Positions 1-7,591 of a stretch of 64,000 bases of DNA are shown one piece after another. This DNA comes from Coprobacter tertius. Lineage in GTDB: Bacteria; Bacteroidota; Bacteroidia; Bacteroidales; Coprobacteraceae. The notes under the pieces were generated by a model that did no database searches, was not told the DNA's origin, and saw only the letters and a list, made by a program, of their open reading frames with translations. The stretch spans positions 1 through 64,000 of the forward strand of contig NZ_JANDHW010000005.1 of NCBI RefSeq assembly GCF_024330105.1, read 5' to 3'. Within the stretch, counting starts at the first letter, position 1, and every line of letters begins with the position of its first letter. The translations under genes were made by a program, and so were the position numbers.

Positions 1-53
1 CACAGGTTGCTCCCGATAAAGCCGGCGCCTCCTGTTACTAATATAGTTCGCAT
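1..53 (-). CDS. NAD-dependent sugar-nucleotide epimerase/dehydratase, N-terminal fragment
   Basis: The minus strand from 53 opens an ATG frame that runs off the left edge. The visible residues MRTILVTGGAGFIGSNL are the start of a Rossmann fold with the TGGAGFIGS dinucleotide-binding motif of the extended short-chain dehydrogenases, such as UDP-glucuronate or UDP-glucose epimerases and dTDP-glucose 4,6-dehydratase. Only 17 residues are visible, so the substrate cannot be named. It starts 31 nt after the preceding gene and reads the same way, so it is probably the first sugar-precursor gene of the polysaccharide locus opened by the UpxY-type protein. Confidence 0.75.
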   Translation of the reverse strand, partial: MRTILVTGGAGFIGSNL

Positions 54-84
54 GTAATGGAATTTTTATACGTACTTTTATTGT

Positions 85-966
85 CTAATCGGATACCTCA
101 GTATAAAAAAGACTCTTTTCTTTCATCAGAATATGTTCTCCAACAACAAAAGATAAAGTATCGAATACAGTCAATAAATCTTCAGTTATATCTTTATCCG
201 ATATCGATCTACGATCTTCTGTAATAATATCCGAACATATTTTTTTTTCTAAATCCCGATTTTCATCGATCATCGAAGATCGATACAGTAATTTAAGAAT
301 CTCCCCTCCCAAAACCGATCGATAAAAGATATCGACCGATCTCATACGAGTAATGATTTTACGAAGAGAATTATCCAATATCATATGAAAATCTTCATCT
401 GAAGTCAATGCTTCATATACTTGTATAGTAAATAACCTTTTTATCGTTTCAGAAATCGTACAACAAACCCCGTCATTGGTTCTCGCAGCGATATTATCGA
501 TTATATCTTTTGCTTCTTCGGCACACCCGTTATCACCGGTAAAATAAAAACAATAACTCAACAACGTACATTTTTCAAGATCACATACATTTTTCAGTAA
601 TACATTTTTATCCCGATCGAAAAACAATTTATTTACCAGATCGAGAGCTCTTTGTAAACGAATTTCATCTTCACCGTCTATACAAGTAGACATTACAGAA
701 ATTAAAGCTCGAGCGTTTTCATTATCCGCTTTAACGGAGCTATCGGCAATTTTAAGAAATAGGGTATCCGCTATCTTTTGTAAATATGATATGATATCGG
801 CATATGATATCCCGAAATCGTTATCTCCGGCAATCTTTACCGGTAATCGTAAATTAGAATACCCTTTTAAAAGTGTAGCTAATTCCCCGATTTTTAATTG
901 CGTAAAATCAAGTGTATTTACTTTATTCAACAGACATTGAAAATATTTCTCTAATTCACTTTGCAT
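85..966 (-). CDS. Unrecognised protein in the second position of a surface-polysaccharide locus
   Basis: This 293-residue protein has no signal peptide or membrane segment and I do not recognise its family. It is mostly helical in character and rich in charged residues. It starts 8 nt after the stop of the UpxY-type antiterminator, so the two are very likely translated from one message. In Bacteroides capsule loci the gene after upxY is upxZ, a small trans-acting inhibitor of other UpxY proteins. This protein occupies that position but is much longer than the usual UpxZ, which is about 160 residues, and I see no clear similarity. A regulatory role in locus choice is inferred only from position. 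Confidence 0.7.
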   Translation of the reverse strand: MQSELEKYFQCLLNKVNTLDFTQLKIGELATLLKGYSNLRLPVKIAGDNDFGISYADIISYLQKIADTLFLKIADSSVKADNENARALISVMSTCIDGEDEIRLQRALDLVNKLFFDRDKNVLLKNVCDLEKCTLLSYCFYFTGDNGCAEEAKDIIDNIAARTNDGVCCTISETIKRLFTIQVYEALTSDEDFHMILDNSLRKIITRMRSVDIFYRSVLGGEILKLLYRSSMIDENRDLEKKICSDIITEDRRSISDKDITEDLLTVFDTLSFVVGEHILMKEKSLFYTEVSD

Positions 967-974
967 TATATTAA

Positions 975-1511
975 CTATTCATTAGGAATGCGTTCTAAAA
1001 AGCTACCGGGAATAAATACGGTAGCTAATGCAAAAAAGTTCTCCAGACGAACGACAACCCGTTTATGTCCTCTAATACGAATAAGTTCGCCTTCGATACC
1101 CGCAAAATCACCTTTAATAACTCTAACTTTATCGCCTTTTCTCAAATCGGGCGAAACAAATTCGACCTGATTTTCATAATTTTCGATCAGATAAATAAAA
1201 TCAGACATTTGTTTATCGGGAACTCGAAGCAAGGTTCGATCCTCGAGATTACGCATATAACGCATCTCGAAGCCATATTCATTTACTAAAGATATGCTTC
1301 CTTTCGTATCATAATGTATAAATATAAGATTACTGATGACAGGTTCTATTGAAGTTTTCTTTTTCCCGTCTTTTTCCTTAACGACTTTATGAAAAGGAAT
1401 AAAATTCTCGATTCCCATTTCATCAAGACGCAGCTTTATCTTTTTTTCTTTTCGATATGTTTTAGCGACAAACCAATGCCGTTCTTCTTTATCAATCATA
1501 ATTTTTTTCAT
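975..1511 (-). CDS. UpxY-type NusG-like transcription antiterminator
   Basis: The protein has 178 residues. An N-terminal NusG-like domain begins with HWFVAKTYRKEKK (about 12-24), and a KOW motif at about 125-155 has the signature KGDKVRVIKGDFAGIEGEL. Specialised NusG paralogues of this type (UpxY in Bacteroides) act in cis on RNA polymerase in the long untranslated leader and prevent premature termination within the capsular operon. It is the first gene downstream of the invertible promoter at 1617-1877, with a leader of roughly 110 nt. The gene after it starts 8 nt past its stop. It should therefore be expressed only when the promoter faces left, as it does here. Assignment to the NusG/UpxY group is secure; the polysaccharide controlled is unknown. 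Confidence 0.9.
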   Translation of the reverse strand: MKKIMIDKEERHWFVAKTYRKEKKIKLRLDEMGIENFIPFHKVVKEKDGKKKTSIEPVISNLIFIHYDTKGSISLVNEYGFEMRYMRNLEDRTLLRVPDKQMSDFIYLIENYENQVEFVSPDLRKGDKVRVIKGDFAGIEGELIRIRGHKRVVVRLENFFALATVFIPGSFLERIPNE

Positions 1512-1596
1512 TCAATCAAGACAAAGCCTAAGCTTCCAGACAGTAAGATACTATCTTCGACAAACTATAAATTACACCTTTTATTGAAGTCATATT

Positions 1597-1616
1597 TCTT
1601 AGACAGAGATAGGACA
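1597..1616 (+). repeat. Left inverted repeat of the invertible promoter
   Basis: The sequence tcttagacagagataggaca is the exact reverse complement of the bases at 1878-1897. It comprises a 12-bp arm (agagataggaca, 1605-1616) and a core (tagac, 1600-1604). The other arm at 1588-1599 matches the inverted consensus at 9 of 12 positions, as expected for a weaker recombinase half-site. Confidence 0.9.
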
Positions 1617-1630
1617 CTCATTTAATTGTA

Positions 1631-1661
1631 CAAAGATAAATTATTAATATGATTCATACAA
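1631..1661 (-). promoter_or_regulatory. Promoter inside the invertible segment, facing the UpxY-type gene
   Basis: On the minus strand, TATCTTTG at 1638-1631 matches the Bacteroidetes -7 consensus TAxxTTTG. TTG at 1661-1659 lies 20 nt upstream in place of the -33 TTTG. Transcription would begin near 1624 and run left through the repeat into the antiterminator gene. After inversion it would read into the 3' end of the recombinase gene on the antisense strand. Confidence 0.75.
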
Positions 1662-1877
1662 TAAACTTTTACTAAATTATTCCCTTATAGATGTTGATTT
1701 CATACACAAATTAACACAGAATACTGTTTATTTATTCAATTTTATTAATATCTCAATTTATAAAAAAGCATTAATTAAATATTTTCTGCAAAAAGTCATT
1801 ATAATAAAAATGAGATACAAAGAAATTATAGCGATAAAATTTTCTTAATTAATTAATAACCAAAAGGAAATATAAAT

Positions 1878-1906
1878 TGTCCTATCTCTGTCTAAGAGAT
1901 AGGACA
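1878..1906. repeat. Right recombination site, perfect dyad
   Basis: Bases 1878-1897 repeat 1597-1616 in inverted orientation. The site is a perfect dyad: arms tgtcctatctct (1878-1889) and agagataggaca (1895-1906) around a 5-bp asymmetric core gtcta (1890-1894). In inverted orientation this core is the same as the tagac core of the left site, which is what inversion, rather than deletion, requires. As RNA it could also fold as a hairpin just past the recombinase stop codon. Confidence 0.85.
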
Positions 1907-1912
1907 CAATTA

Positions 1913-3106
1913 TTATAATTCACATAATATTTTATGGTTTGCATTATCTATCATAGCCTGATCCAATGAAGCAAGATATATTTGAGTGGTAGATTCATTA
2001 TTATGCCCCATGCCCTCACTAATTATCGAAATTGGAATATTCTTCTTTTTAGCAGCAGTAGCCCACGTATGGCGGGCCACGTAAGTAGTAAGGTTTATCG
2101 GTAAATTAAGCATACGAGAAATAATTTTCAATTGTTTATTCTGATATGAAATAGCATTCAGATATTTTTTACTTGAAATTTCATTGTCATTTTTCCGGAT
2201 AATAGGCAAAATAAAATCTGAATTTTCCATTACAGAAACATACCGATTGATAATTTCCTGAATACAAGGTTCTATTCTGATACGTAATTGTTGCCCTGTT
2301 TTTTGCCTGTTATAGTAAATAAATCCATTTTTAATATTCCTCTTCCTTAAATAAGCCATATCGATAAACGACATACCTCTTGTATAAAAACTAAATAAAA
2401 AAAGATCTCGGGCTAAAGCTAAACCGGGTTTATTCTCTAAATCCAGTTTCTTTAATTGAGAAATTACCCCTTCATCAACCGCTCTTTTACGTGTTTTTTC
2501 TATTCCAGTATAAACGTGTTTAAACAAATTCTTTTTATTTATCTGGTAATTTTCAATAGCTTTATTATATACAGCCCTTAAAATTCGCATATAAAAAGAA
2601 ATACTATTAAGGGTAAGTCCTCGATCCTTCAGATACCTTTCATATTTTTTTAAAAGATCTGCATTCAGTTTTTCAAAACAAATATCATGCTTTTTTAAAA
2701 AACGGCTGAAACTACGATAAGTACATTTATAGGTTTGAGCTGTACGATAACATCCGCTAATTTCGAGACGATTTATCAGGTCATTCATAAACTCAAAAAA
2801 CAAAAGACTCTCTTTATCATTTTCCTCACAAGAAAGAGCCTGAGTAAAACAATCATATTCCATTTCTGACGCTACCTGTTTTTTCCCCATATTCTTTATT
2901 TTCGAATCGAGAAACGATTGAGCTTTCTCCGAAATATCCGATACTCCAGATACAATACACATGTGATTACTGTCCCACTGCCAAGGATAAATTTTTAGAC
3001 CGGTTGATATAAGTTTTATTCTACTTTCATGCGTTAATTGTAAATAAATCACGCATTTATTATCTTCCCTCTTTAACGTTTTCGATTTTTCTTTCAATGA
3101 CATCAT
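1913..3106 (-). CDS. Tyrosine site-specific recombinase, probable promoter invertase
   Basis: This 397-residue integrase has an N-terminal arm, a SAM-like core-binding domain (about 100-200) and a C-terminal catalytic domain. Visible catalytic residues are Arg243 (FYTRGMSF), Lys269 (RQKTGQ), Arg345 (YVARHTWA), His368 (MGHNN) and the nucleophile Tyr377 (TQIYLAS). The residue normally His in the HxxR motif is not His here, which I believe is common in Bacteroidetes members of this group. The gene ends 6 bp from the right inverted repeat, so local inversion of the promoter is the obvious role. It shows no neighbouring mobilisation genes and no tRNA attachment site that would indicate an integrated element. 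Confidence 0.9.
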   Translation of the reverse strand: MMSLKEKSKTLKREDNKCVIYLQLTHESRIKLISTGLKIYPWQWDSNHMCIVSGVSDISEKAQSFLDSKIKNMGKKQVASEMEYDCFTQALSCEENDKESLLFFEFMNDLINRLEISGCYRTAQTYKCTYRSFSRFLKKHDICFEKLNADLLKKYERYLKDRGLTLNSISFYMRILRAVYNKAIENYQINKKNLFKHVYTGIEKTRKRAVDEGVISQLKKLDLENKPGLALARDLFLFSFYTRGMSFIDMAYLRKRNIKNGFIYYNRQKTGQQLRIRIEPCIQEIINRYVSVMENSDFILPIIRKNDNEISSKKYLNAISYQNKQLKIISRMLNLPINLTTYVARHTWATAAKKKNIPISIISEGMGHNNESTTQIYLASLDQAMIDNANHKILCEL

Positions 3107-3492
3107 AATTACTTTTTACTTACACTTCTACTTTTTTAATCATTCCATTTTTCATGTTAAAACCTCTAAACAAAATTAGAAAGAAAATGATACAAAATTT
3201 TATCTGCTATAAATACCCATTTATTACTTAAATATTTATATACAAGGACTTAAATATTTCGATTAAGAAAAAATAATTCTTTAATTATAATGTCATTATG
3301 ATAAAAAATATCATGAGGAAAGTAAAAAAACTAATTTTTAATTGATAGAGGCCGATTTATAAATTTATATCTATTACAAAAAAATGATACCTGTTTTTTT
3401 ATCTATAATAAAAGGTTTGCTATTAATAAACGAAATAAATAGAATAGAATTCACCCTATTTTATTCTTATACGATCGGATATATCGTAAAAA
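3107..3492. other. AT-rich intergenic region upstream of the recombinase gene
   Basis: This 386-bp gap has no open frame of note. A -7-like element TAATTTTG sits on the minus strand at 3178-3171, about 65 bp before the recombinase start, but without a properly spaced -33 element. No convincing terminator or repeat was seen. Confidence 0.5.
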
Positions 3493-4041
3493 TCATTTTA
3501 TCGCCTTTCTGTAATGATCATTAATAGCACTATATAATTCATTAAAAGTACAACACAACGCCCGAGTAGATATACATATCGGAGAACCGTATGTATGAAA
3601 TTTCAATATTAAAGAACGTCGTTTAATAGCCGTTTTTTCTTGTACAATATACTGGTTGGGATTTTTAACGACCAAAACGACATATTGATAATTGAGGTTT
3701 TCCAGATCGTCCATAACCTTTATACGTTCTATATCTTTCCATAACACAGTACCGACATAATATCCGGTCGATAAATCGGTAACTCCTTCATCGGAAATAA
3801 TAACACCGATAAGTCCGTCTTTATGCATACGGTAAACAGCCCACAATGAAAATATAAAAAGCAGCATAGAAACCACGACGAACAATCCGGTGAGATAACG
3901 TCCGGGAAGACGCATAGAATATAAATAATGAGCTAAATACATAAGACCGCACATTGCAAGAAATGTTCCGGCACAAAAAGCGTAAACACCGAAACGTTTC
4001 CTGCCATTCAACATAAACCGGATTATCGAAGTGTTAGTCAT
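3493..4041 (-). CDS. Small membrane protein, STM3941-like
   Basis: The protein has 182 residues. Two hydrophobic segments at about 19-38 and 50-68 are followed by a soluble C-terminal domain containing VLWKDIERIKVMDD and YVVLVVKNPNQYI. This resembles the STM3941 group of uncharacterised two-helix membrane proteins with a PH-like domain. It starts 11 nt after the PII-like gene and probably shares its transcript. The function is unknown. Position after an efflux operon and a PII-like protein suggests a link with envelope transport, but that is inference. Confidence 0.7.
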   Translation of the reverse strand: MTNTSIIRFMLNGRKRFGVYAFCAGTFLAMCGLMYLAHYLYSMRLPGRYLTGLFVVVSMLLFIFSLWAVYRMHKDGLIGVIISDEGVTDLSTGYYVGTVLWKDIERIKVMDDLENLNYQYVVLVVKNPNQYIVQEKTAIKRRSLILKFHTYGSPICISTRALCCTFNELYSAINDHYRKAIK

Positions 4042-4052
4042 AATAATTTAGT

Positions 4053-4346
4053 TTAAATCGTCTGTTCAACATTCCATACAAAAGCCCTTAATCCCAAAGC
4101 CGGAGATTGTTCGTCGAGTTTGTGCAAAAGATCGAGTAAATTATCTACTTGGCGATCTTCTACCATAGCGATAATCGCCGAATTCATACTCGGCCACGCA
4201 TGACTGCCGTAATGAGGTTCTCCGGTTACAGAGCCTCGCCCCTGAACATTCTCCCAATAGGTAAATCCCCGACAATTATTATGATCGAGAATCCCATGAA
4301 TCATTTCAAGATGTGCTTGGTCGAATGTTATAAATATAGCTTTCAT
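4053..4346 (-). CDS. PII-like small regulatory protein beside an RND efflux operon
   Basis: This 97-residue protein starts MKAIFITFDQAHLEMIHGIL. It has the ferredoxin-like pattern of PII-like proteins: a first strand and helix, a loop with GFTYWENVQGRGSVTGEPHYG, and a second helix and strand ending in RAFVWNVEQTI. True PII proteins bind ATP and 2-oxoglutarate through T-, B- and C-loops, but the canonical T-loop is not obvious here, so the ligand is unknown. It follows the RND pump gene, separated by a strong hairpin at 4382-4412, and precedes a small membrane protein. A role in sensing or tuning the pump is inferred. Confidence 0.65.
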   Translation of the reverse strand: MKAIFITFDQAHLEMIHGILDHNNCRGFTYWENVQGRGSVTGEPHYGSHAWPSMNSAIIAMVEDRQVDNLLDLLHKLDEQSPALGLRAFVWNVEQTI

Positions 4347-4381
4347 TGTTTTAATTTTAAATTTGAAGATAATATAAAAAC

Positions 4382-4412
4382 AGGATAAATGAATTTAAAA
4401 TTCATTTATCCT
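4382..4412 (-). terminator. Hairpin between the RND pump gene and the PII-like gene
   Basis: The arms aggataaatgaat (4382-4394) and attcatttatcct (4400-4412) form a perfect 13-bp stem with a 5-nt loop, 11 bp past the pump stop codon. On the minus strand it is followed by a short, interrupted U-rich tract, so it may terminate only partly and leave low read-through into the PII-like gene. Confidence 0.6.
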
Positions 4413-4423
4413 AAATTATAAAG

Positions 4424-7400
4424 TCATAACTTTGACAAACTCGCAAGTTTAGCCGCAAGTTTACGACGTTTTCTCTTTATTCCGTTACCGGCAAATACAC
4501 AATATACGACTGGTACGATAATTAATGTAATTAAGGTCGATACTGATAATCCCCAAGCGACAGTGGTTCCCATCGAGCGCCACATTTCCGATCCTTCTCC
4601 CCGACCTACAGCCAAAGGAATCATACCGATTACTGTTGTCAGTGTCGTCATCAATACAGGACGCAAACGCGATTTACCAGCATGTATGACAGCATGAGTT
4701 ACCGATAGCCCTCGTTCTCGATTAAGAATCGTATAATCGATAAGTACGATACCATTCTTTACGACAATACCCACCAACATGATCACTCCGATAAGAGCCA
4801 TTACACTCAAAGGAGTTCCGGTAACGGCAAGCCCGATAAATACTCCTGTAAAGGAGAATGGCAGCGCAAACATAATAATAAAAGGATCGGTAAGAGATTC
4901 GAACTGTGAAGCCAAAATAATAAATACCAGTATTATGATAAGTGCCATCAACATGGTAAGGTCACCGAATATCTCTTGCTGATTCTCGTACATACCTCCA
5001 AAATTCAAAGACACATTCGACGGAATATCCATTTTCGAAATCTGCTGTTTTACTCCGTTAACAGCTTCTCCTAATACCCCATCGGGACCTAAAATGGCAG
5101 AAACGGTAACAACACGTTCCCGGTCTTTTCGTTCGATAGTAGGTGGAGTCATCCGCTCTACCACTTTCCCGAGATCTCTTACTCTTATACCTTTTCCCTG
5201 AGCATTATATATCATTATATTTTCTATATCCGAAATTGTTTGACGATACTCAGGTGCATAACGTACCACAATATCGTATTCGTCTCCGTCTTCACGATAA
5301 TACGAAGCCGTGGTACCGTTAATACGATTTCGCAAGAAAGAAGAAGCCGTTGCCATATTCAAGCCATTCATAGCTAATTTTTCCCGATCGAAATCGACCT
5401 GATACTCCGGTATATAATCTTTACGGCTGATATTCGTCCCAGCCACTCCTTTTACCGACTCCATGCGTTTTGCCAGTTCCGCAGCCACTTTATCGGTTGT
5501 TTCAAAATCGAATCCGTAAACTTCCACATCTACCGAAGCCTGGGCCGACATTCCTGTATTACTACCACCGGCATTCACTTCGTATGTCTTTATTTCGGGA
5601 TATTTTTTCAGGTCATCCCGCATCAGATCGCAAATTTGGGTGAGCCCTCTTTCTCGATCTCCAACACTCGACAAACCTATATTGAACGAAATAATATGAG
5701 TTCCGTTATCCTGTATAGACCCGAAAATATTATCGGTATCTGCTTGTCCCACTGTAAAGTTAGAAACCTCTATCTCGGGATATTTTTTTCGGAATTCCTT
5801 TTCGATATTCTGCGCAAGCTGACGTGAAATTTCAACCCGTGTTCCTACCGGCAACTCTATCGTAATCCCGATACGAGCATTATCTTGAGTCGGGAAAAAT
5901 TCGGTAGGAATTACTTTTATAAGAAACATACTGCTGACAAATAACGTAATGGCTCCGAATATTACTGTCTTACGATGAGCCACTGCCCATGTAAGAAATT
6001 TATAATAACCGTTATCGAGCGCATTCAGCCCTTTTTCTATCGGACCGAAAAACAACATATATAGTTTTCCTTTTTTAGGATCGAGCTTTAATAATTGCGA
6101 ACATAACATAGGTGTAAGCGTAAGAGCTCCTACCGTAGAAACAATCATAATAATGCTAACAATCCAGCCTAACTGTTGGAAAAGAATTCCGGCCATACCC
6201 TGTATCATTGTAAGCGGAAGAAATACGGCTAACATGGTGAGTGTAGATGCGATAACCGATATAGCCACTTCATTCGTTCCATGAATAGCCGCCTGTTTTG
6301 GCGCACTTCCCCGCTCGATATGATTGGTAACATTTTCGAGTACTACGATCGCGTCGTCCACCACCATACCGATTGCAATACTTAGCGAACTCAATGATAT
6401 GATATTCAACGTATTTCCAGACATCAACAAATAACAGAACGATGCGATAAGAGAAATAGGAATAGTAAGTACAATGATAAAGGTAGCCCTCCAACGACCG
6501 AGAAATACCAATACCACGATCATCACGATGATAAAGGTTACAAAAACGGTTTCTACCAAACTGCTGATAGTATTTTCGATGTTGGTGGATGTATTTATGA
6601 TCATCCCCAATTCGACATCCGAAGGTAATGATTTTTGTATCTCGGGTAATTTCTTAAGTACCTGATTCGCAATATTTACCGAATTGGCACCCGACTGTTT
6701 CTGTATAACTATCATTCCTCCTTGTTTGCCGTTATTATAAGCTTCTTGAGCCCTTTCGGCAACAGTATCTTCTACTCGAGCCACATCACGCAGGTAAATA
6801 TTACGATCGCCGGTAGTACCGATTACCAGATTTTCCATCTGCTTGGCATCGGTAAATTCCCCTTGAACACGCAACGAATAGGTATTCGATCCGATATCGA
6901 ACGTTCCCCCCGGCGTATTCAGATTTTCCTGTGCAATAATACCGGCTATGCCTTCAACCGTTAATCCGTATGCTTCCAGTTTGTGCGGATCACAATAGAT
7001 TTGTACCTGACGTTCAGGAGCTCCAGTGATAGAAACCGATCCGACTCCCGATATACGTTTCAAAGGATTAGCGACTTTATCATCGAGAATTTTATATAAT
7101 GCCGGCATACTTTCATTGGCAGTTACCGAAAGGATCAAAATAGGGATATCATCGGTACCGAATTTAAAAATGATAGGGTTCTCGATATTATCCGGCAACG
7201 ACGACTCTACAACATCGAGCTTATCCCGTACATCGTTTGTCGCTACGTCTATATCGGTACCATATTCAAATTCCATGGTTACAATCGACAGGTTTTCTTT
7301 CGACTGAGAAGTAATGTGTTTAAGGTCGCTGACAGTATTCAACGTATTTTCCATCACCTTTGTCACATTTGTCTCTATATCTGCCGCACTTGCTCCGGGA

Positions 7401-7552
7401 TAAGCCGTCATTACCATAATAGTATTTGTCTCTATTTCAGGTAACAGGTCGATAGACAAACGGCTTAACGAGAAAAGACCGAGTATCACGATCGCTACGA
7501 AACAAAGAGCTGTCGTAATAGGCTTTTTTACGGCTGTTGCATATAAACTCAT
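4424..7552 (-). CDS. RND multidrug efflux transporter, AcrB/HAE1 type
   Basis: The protein has 1042 residues, the full length of hydrophobe/amphiphile efflux pumps. It starts with the typical MSLYATAVKKPITTALCF first membrane helix and carries the proton-relay pair in LSIAIGMVVDDAIVVLENV (about 390-410). Large periplasmic loops follow TM1 and TM7, and there are twelve predicted membrane helices. It takes substrates from the periplasm and inner leaflet and passes them to the TolC-type channel through the adaptor encoded just upstream. The gene lies 39 nt after the adaptor gene and belongs to the tetR-tolC-adaptor-pump operon. The substrate cannot be told from sequence. Confidence 0.95.
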   Translation of the reverse strand: MSLYATAVKKPITTALCFVAIVILGLFSLSRLSIDLLPEIETNTIMVMTAYPGASAADIETNVTKVMENTLNTVSDLKHITSQSKENLSIVTMEFEYGTDIDVATNDVRDKLDVVESSLPDNIENPIIFKFGTDDIPILILSVTANESMPALYKILDDKVANPLKRISGVGSVSITGAPERQVQIYCDPHKLEAYGLTVEGIAGIIAQENLNTPGGTFDIGSNTYSLRVQGEFTDAKQMENLVIGTTGDRNIYLRDVARVEDTVAERAQEAYNNGKQGGMIVIQKQSGANSVNIANQVLKKLPEIQKSLPSDVELGMIINTSTNIENTISSLVETVFVTFIIVMIVVLVFLGRWRATFIIVLTIPISLIASFCYLLMSGNTLNIISLSSLSIAIGMVVDDAIVVLENVTNHIERGSAPKQAAIHGTNEVAISVIASTLTMLAVFLPLTMIQGMAGILFQQLGWIVSIIMIVSTVGALTLTPMLCSQLLKLDPKKGKLYMLFFGPIEKGLNALDNGYYKFLTWAVAHRKTVIFGAITLFVSSMFLIKVIPTEFFPTQDNARIGITIELPVGTRVEISRQLAQNIEKEFRKKYPEIEVSNFTVGQADTDNIFGSIQDNGTHIISFNIGLSSVGDRERGLTQICDLMRDDLKKYPEIKTYEVNAGGSNTGMSAQASVDVEVYGFDFETTDKVAAELAKRMESVKGVAGTNISRKDYIPEYQVDFDREKLAMNGLNMATASSFLRNRINGTTASYYREDGDEYDIVVRYAPEYRQTISDIENIMIYNAQGKGIRVRDLGKVVERMTPPTIERKDRERVVTVSAILGPDGVLGEAVNGVKQQISKMDIPSNVSLNFGGMYENQQEIFGDLTMLMALIIILVFIILASQFESLTDPFIIMFALPFSFTGVFIGLAVTGTPLSVMALIGVIMLVGIVVKNGIVLIDYTILNRERGLSVTHAVIHAGKSRLRPVLMTTLTTVIGMIPLAVGRGEGSEMWRSMGTTVAWGLSVSTLITLIIVPVVYCVFAGNGIKRKRRKLAAKLASLSKL

Positions 7553-7591
7553 AACTATTCTTGTTTTTTAATATGATGAGTACATTAAAAA

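Larger units (their letters stand above)
1512..1912. other. Invertible DNA segment between the UpxY-type gene and the recombinase gene
   Basis: This 401-bp gene-free stretch holds a 261-bp AT-rich segment (1617-1877) bounded by perfect 20-bp inverted repeats. A Bacteroidetes-type promoter inside it points left towards the antiterminator gene. A tyrosine recombinase gene ends 6 bp beyond the right repeat. The arrangement matches the promoter switches of capsular loci in Bacteroidales. In the sequence given, the switch reads as ON. Leader DNA from about 1624 to 1512 would form the untranslated region on which the UpxY-type protein could act. Confidence 0.85.

Noticed and set aside
1878-1906. 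The dyad after the recombinase gene as a simple terminator
   Set aside because: The minus-strand sequence after the stem is not a U-run, and 20 bp of it is repeated exactly in inverted orientation 260 bp away, which a terminator would not explain.
1913-3106. The tyrosine recombinase as integrase of a prophage or integrative element
   Set aside because: There is no attachment repeat at a tRNA, no excisionase, mobilisation or phage gene nearby, while matching inverted repeats with a promoter lie immediately beside it.
3171-3178. TAATTTTG on the minus strand as the recombinase promoter
   Set aside because: The nearest TTTG lies only 14 nt upstream, outside the 19-21 nt range, so it is not listed as a promoter.
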